Assembly: GCA_947625605.1 (NCBI GenBank)
Contig: CANQOY010000001.1
Coordinates: forward strand, 124,001-188,000
DNA from: an uncultured Clostridia bacterium
GTDB taxonomy: Bacteria; Bacillota; Clostridia; Christensenellales; Borkfalkiaceae
Direction: 5' to 3'
Length of the DNA stretch: 64,000 bases
A model generated the notes under the pieces. That model did no database searches, was not told the origin of the DNA, and saw only the letters and a list, made by a program, of their open reading frames with translations. The position numbers were made by a program, and so were the translations under genes. Shown here one piece after another: positions 61,288 to 64,000 of this stretch. How positions within the stretch are numbered: the first letter of the stretch is position 1; every line of letters starts with the position of its first letter.

Positions 61288-62367
61288 ATGCCGGACGCAA
61301 CTTCCTTACCCACGAGAAAGCCCGTCTGCGGGCAGAGTTACAGCGGAAGAATGCCGCGCTTCGGCAGGGCGGGGGACGCGGTGAGCGCCTTTTTCGCCCA
61401 AACGACGGGCAAAGTCCTGTTGATTTCGGATGGATTTCTGCTTCCCTCCGTCGCCTCCGCATCTGTTGCGCCGCGGGCCGTCACCCTCGTCTTTGACGGC
61501 GACGCCCTGCCGCTCTTCTCCATGCCGGATGGCGTGCGGGGCGTGATCGCGGCGGGAGGCGAACAAGTTCTCCGCGCCGCGCGCTATTTTGCCGAAGTGC
61601 AGGGCGCGTCCCTCCTCATGCTCCCATCGCACGCCGCACTGGACGGCGCGTATGAGCGGACGGGCACGGTGACGCTTGCGGGAGACCGCATGGAAGTTCC
61701 CCTCAAAGAAGGCGAGATCTCATGCGATCTTTTGGACATGGTGCCTTCATTTACTGCCGCATACGGCAGGCTCCTGCTCGCGCGGCTCGCCCTCTTCGAG
61801 GAGAAAGCGCTCGCACGCTTTGAACGGGGGTGCTGTTCTCCGCTCTATGAGGAGGCGTTTGCCGCGCTGGAATTTACGGAGCTGACGGCGGAGGAGCTCG
61901 TGTGCACGAATGCGCTCTTGCGCATGTGGGAGGCGGATGGGCTCCCTGCGGGGGAGGGCATGGCGGCCGCCGCGCTTGCGGGCGACGGGATCGCCGCCTA
62001 TCGCACCCTGTCGGCGCTCTACCTCGCGTTTTTCAGGCGGGGGAAGCCGCGCAGATATTTTGTGGCGGATTACAGGGAGCGCGCCCGCCGCGCGGGGCGC
62101 TCGTACGATCAGATCGAGGTGCCCTCGCCCGAGGAGTGCGCCCGCCGCGCGCTTCTGTTGGAGCGCATGCGCGCAGAGGAAGTCCGTGAGATGGAGGGCA
62201 TTGTAAAGCGGGAGGGGACGCGCTTCCGCAACCTGCGCGACCTCGGAGGCAGTGTGCCCGCGCCCGTTCCCGCGGCGCGGCTCGCCACGCTGCCCGAGCG
62301 CTGCCCCCAAGGCCTTACCGCCATCATGCGCGACTTCGGCCTCATGGAATTTCATGAGGATGTTTGA
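61288..62367 (+). CDS. Glycerol-1-phosphate dehydrogenase-like protein, probably inactive
   Basis: A 359-residue protein. Residues ~80-175 resemble the nucleotide-binding part of glycerol-1-phosphate dehydrogenase/AraM in the iron-alcohol-dehydrogenase superfamily: GVIAAGGEQVLRAARYFAE corresponds to the GGGTVxDxAKYxA helix and LMLPSHAALDGAYERTG to the VPTAxSxDGxxS loop. The metal-binding helices of that family need two His residues; the matching C-terminal part here has none, and the Asp of the GDMLG-type helix is replaced. It is therefore likely a pseudoenzyme. Recognition is tentative. It starts 27 bases after the exporter gene, so the two are probably cotranscribed. Confidence 0.5.
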   Translation: MPDATSLPTRKPVCGQSYSGRMPRFGRAGDAVSAFFAQTTGKVLLISDGFLLPSVASASVAPRAVTLVFDGDALPLFSMPDGVRGVIAAGGEQVLRAARYFAEVQGASLLMLPSHAALDGAYERTGTVTLAGDRMEVPLKEGEISCDLLDMVPSFTAAYGRLLLARLALFEEKALARFERGCCSPLYEEAFAALEFTELTAEELVCTNALLRMWEADGLPAGEGMAAAALAGDGIAAYRTLSALYLAFFRRGKPRRYFVADYRERARRAGRSYDQIEVPSPEECARRALLLERMRAEEVREMEGIVKREGTRFRNLRDLGGSVPAPVPAARLATLPERCPQGLTAIMRDFGLMEFHEDV

Positions 62368-62453
62368 AGGGGCCGCGGAGCGGGTATAGAAAAGGGATCG
62401 GATCAGACCGCCGCGCGCATTGCGGGCGGCAAAGAATAGGGAAGGAGGAAGAT

Positions 62454-62762
62454 ATGCAGGAATTGACGCTTCTCACCCGTACGCCCGTCTTGACGTTCGG
62501 GCTCTCCGGAGAGATCGATTCGCAGAACGCCGATGATTTTTACGCCGAAGTGGCGGAGCAGTACAGGCGGGAGCCGGCGGATCTCGTCTTTGATTGCACA
62601 AAGCTCGAATTTATCGATTCGACGACGCTCGGCACATTCGTCAAGCTCCTCAAACTCGTCAAGACGGACGGACGCACCATGACGCTCCGCCATCTTCATC
62701 CGCGCCTGAAAAAACTGTTTGTCATCTGCGCGCTGGATACGATTATGGAGATCGAGTCATGA
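62454..62762 (+). CDS. STAS-domain anti-anti-sigma factor (RsbV/SpoIIAA type)
   Basis: A 102-residue STAS protein. In the partner-switch mechanism, such a protein when unphosphorylated binds an anti-sigma kinase and frees the sigma factor. The phosphorylation site is the Ser in LEFIDSTTLGTFVKL, at about residue 60. The start at 62454 follows GAAGGAGGAA. It begins a tightly coupled cassette (ATGA overlaps) with a GHKL-like protein, a sigma factor and a second GHKL protein. Confidence 0.88.
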   Translation: MQELTLLTRTPVLTFGLSGEIDSQNADDFYAEVAEQYRREPADLVFDCTKLEFIDSTTLGTFVKLLKLVKTDGRTMTLRHLHPRLKKLFVICALDTIMEIES

Positions 62763-63121
62763 AACGGCTGTTACACCTCGGAGTTCCCCTCGGGAGCGAA
62801 ATCATGACGACGGTACGGCTGGCGACGGGGGGCGTATGCTCGCTGGCGGGCCTCGACCTCGAACGCAGCGAAGACTGCAAGGTTTGCGTTACGGAGAGCT
62901 TGCTTCTGCTCACCCATGCGGGCTACCGCGAGGCGAGCATCGACTTTTCCGAGGACGAAGGGCTCCGCGCCCGGATCGCGGGGGAGGGAGAGGCATGCTG
63001 CCCCGCTTCCGCGCCCGAAGACGATATTTCCGCGGCCCTGTTGGAGGCGCTTGCGGAGGATGTCTCCGTACAGAGGCAGGGAGACGGCATCTGCGCCATC
63101 GCGTTCCGTTTCAAGAGATGA
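62759..63121 (+). CDS. Degenerate GHKL (RsbW/SpoIIAB-like) anti-sigma protein
   Basis: A 120-residue protein aligning with the fold of anti-sigma kinases: GSEIMTTVRLATGGVCSLAGLDLERSEDCKVCVTES matches the helix pair before the N-box, and VQRQGDGICAIAFRFKR matches the final strand. The N-box Asn is missing: Glu46 is kept, but the residue four on is Leu50 (ESLLLL). No DxGxG ATP-lid motif is visible. It should not bind ATP normally, so it may hold the sigma factor without phosphorylating the STAS protein. Overlaps both neighbours by 4 bases. Confidence 0.7.
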   Translation: MKRLLHLGVPLGSEIMTTVRLATGGVCSLAGLDLERSEDCKVCVTESLLLLTHAGYREASIDFSEDEGLRARIAGEGEACCPASAPEDDISAALLEALAEDVSVQRQGDGICAIAFRFKR

Positions 63122-63846
63122 TGGAAGAGCGTGAACTGTTTGAGCGGTACAGGGAAACGGGGGACGTTTCGCTCCGCAACCTGATCGCCGAAAAGTACCT
63201 GCCCGTCGCCGCCGTCATCGCGAAGAAATTCGTCGGCCGCGGCGTGGAATACGACGATCTGTATCAGGTCGCCGCGCTTGCGCTTGTCAAGGGCGTCGAG
63301 CGCTTCGATCCCGCGCTCGGCGTCAAATTTTCCACGTTCATCACCCCCACGATCACGGGGGAGATCAAGAATTACTTCCGCGACCGCTCCCGCCTCATCC
63401 ATCTCCCGCGCAAGATTTCCGAACTCAAAGCGGAGATCAAGCGGGCGGAGGGGGAAATGACGGCGGAGCTCGGCCGCTCTCCCACGGCGCGCGAGCTCTC
63501 CGAGCGGCTGAACCTCTCCGAAGAAGAGATCGTGCGGTGCGCGGAAGCGGGGGCGACCGTCTCGCTCGACGCCTCCGTCGAGGATCGGGACGGCGCGAGC
63601 TTCTATGACGTGCTTCCCGCAAAGGAAGAGAGCGGATACGAGGAATTGGAGCGGCGCGACGCCGTCGAGTCCGCCATTCAGACGCTCTCGGAGGCCGAGC
63701 GCACGCTCATCCGTCTCCGCTATGAGGAGGAGCTTTCCCAGACGCAGACCGCGAAGATCATGCACGTCTCGCAGATGTACGTCTCCCGCCTCGAACGCAA
63801 GGTGCTCGAAAAACTCAGAGGAAAACTCGGGAAGGGCATGGCATGA
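63118..63846 (+). CDS. RNA polymerase sigma factor, SigB/SigF/SigG family
   Basis: A 242-residue group 3 sigma-70 factor. Region 2 is YDDLYQVAALALVKGVERFDPALGVKFSTF with IKNYFRDRSRLIHLPRKI. Region 3 is LGRSPTARELSERLNLSEEEI, and region 4 is LSEAERTLIRLRYEEELSQTQTAKIMHVSQMYVSRLERK. Directly upstream are its presumed anti-anti-sigma and anti-sigma, as in rsbV-rsbW-sigB and spoIIAA-spoIIAB-sigF. Whether it drives stress or sporulation genes cannot be decided; the window has no clear spore-only regulon. Two adjacent in-frame ATGs exist; 63118 gives the ATGA overlap. Confidence 0.88.
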   Translation: MMEERELFERYRETGDVSLRNLIAEKYLPVAAVIAKKFVGRGVEYDDLYQVAALALVKGVERFDPALGVKFSTFITPTITGEIKNYFRDRSRLIHLPRKISELKAEIKRAEGEMTAELGRSPTARELSERLNLSEEEIVRCAEAGATVSLDASVEDRDGASFYDVLPAKEESGYEELERRDAVESAIQTLSEAERTLIRLRYEEELSQTQTAKIMHVSQMYVSRLERKVLEKLRGKLGKGMA

Positions 63847-64000
63847 TCGAGATCGACGGATTCAGTTCGATGAAAGAGGCGCTGGAACGCATGCGCGAGG
63901 AGCTCGCCTCGGACGAAGTGCCCGAGGACACCCTCTTCGACGCCCGCGTGATCGCGCATGAGCTCCTCACGAACGCCCTTGTGTACGGCGGGGGCAGGGC
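63843..64000 (+). CDS. GHKL ATPase (anti-sigma kinase-like), N-terminal fragment
   Basis: The first 52 codons of a gene cut by the window end. It starts with ATG overlapping the sigma factor stop. The sequence MIEIDGFSSMKEALERMREE is followed by an intact N-box, HELLTNALVYGGG, with Glu40 and Asn44 in the ExxxN pattern that binds Mg-ATP. It looks like an RsbW/RsbT-type kinase domain, so the cassette has one degenerate and one intact kinase. The C-terminal part is not visible. Confidence 0.65.
   Translation, partial: MIEIDGFSSMKEALERMREELASDEVPEDTLFDARVIAHELLTNALVYGGGR

Larger units (their letters stand above)
6430..61742. repeat. Dispersed 9-base motif GGACATGGT (14 exact copies)
   Basis: Plus-strand copies start at 6430, 9772, 11315, 11896, 13851, 19129, 44565, 59764 and 61734; complement copies (ACCATGTCC) start at 52197, 52989, 57865, 60705 and 60747. 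Near copies: GGACATGGGT at 530, 18947 and 51715; AGACATGGT at 24463 and, complemented, 51282 and 51308; CGACATGGT at 11833. About 0.5 exact copies are expected by chance on both strands. Copies fall in genes in several frames and in two terminator loops, so selection is at DNA or RNA level. Confidence 0.7.

Noticed and set aside
1..64000. CRISPR array, prophage, integrase or transposase
   Set aside because: No regularly spaced direct repeats and no such proteins were seen; the repeats found are irregular and intergenic.

Overview
The window looks like the chromosome of a GC-rich (roughly 58-60% by eye) Gram-positive anaerobe of the class Clostridia, most likely an uncultured gut lineage. Evidence: the smc-ftsY-ylxM-ffh-rpsP-khpA block, a SpoVB-type flippase, HemZ, RqcH, the tig-clpP-clpX order, a SigB/SigF-type sigma operon, consensus sigma-A promoters with GGAGG ribosome sites, and BspA-type leucine-rich repeat surface proteins. 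The exact taxon cannot be fixed from the sequence alone. No tRNA, rRNA, CRISPR array, prophage or insertion sequence was seen.

Layout. 0-7.9 kb: housekeeping genes (secD end, secF, recJ, relA/spoT, a metallo-beta-lactamase-fold hydrolase, hemZ). 7.9-18.9 kb: an accessory region with three small XRE-type regulators, each divergent from a lipoprotein or zinc-ribbon membrane protein gene and each with palindromic sites around a sigma-A promoter. It is broken by rpsO-pnp and by two islands of mosaic intergenic repeats. 19-37.2 kb: an orphan MazF toxin, then a probable 17-kb operon: a 2573-residue cell-surface subtilase carrying BspA repeats, a lipoprotein, a 939-residue peptide-binding protein, two permeases, two ATPases and a small membrane protein. 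This reads as extracellular proteolysis coupled to oligopeptide import. 37.4-46.6 kb: plsX-rnc-smc-ftsY, then ylxM-ffh-rpsP-khpA behind a promoter bracketed by two identical inverted repeats. 46.8-49.9 kb (minus strand): pgi and spoVB. 49.9-57.0 kb: a LysM protein, a cysteine-rich protein, cysK, rqcH (minus), tig-clpP-clpX. 57.1-62.4 kb: a sugar-type binding lipoprotein, an ABC ATPase that has lost its Q-loop, signature and H-loop residues, a His-rich metal exporter, and a degenerate glycerol-1-phosphate-dehydrogenase-like protein. 62.4-64 kb: an anti-anti-sigma / degenerate GHKL / sigma factor / intact GHKL cassette that runs off the end.

The strongest unexplained signals are: (1) a 9-mer, GGACATGGT, present 14 times where about 0.5 is expected, in both coding and non-coding DNA and in several reading frames; (2) the ABC ATPase with three lost catalytic motifs; (3) the two copies of GTCAAG-N8-CTTGAC around the ylxM-ffh promoter; (4) the repeated regulator/lipoprotein modules, two of which share a 3' hairpin element with compensatory base changes; (5) the partner-switching sigma cassette with one inactive-looking and one intact kinase.
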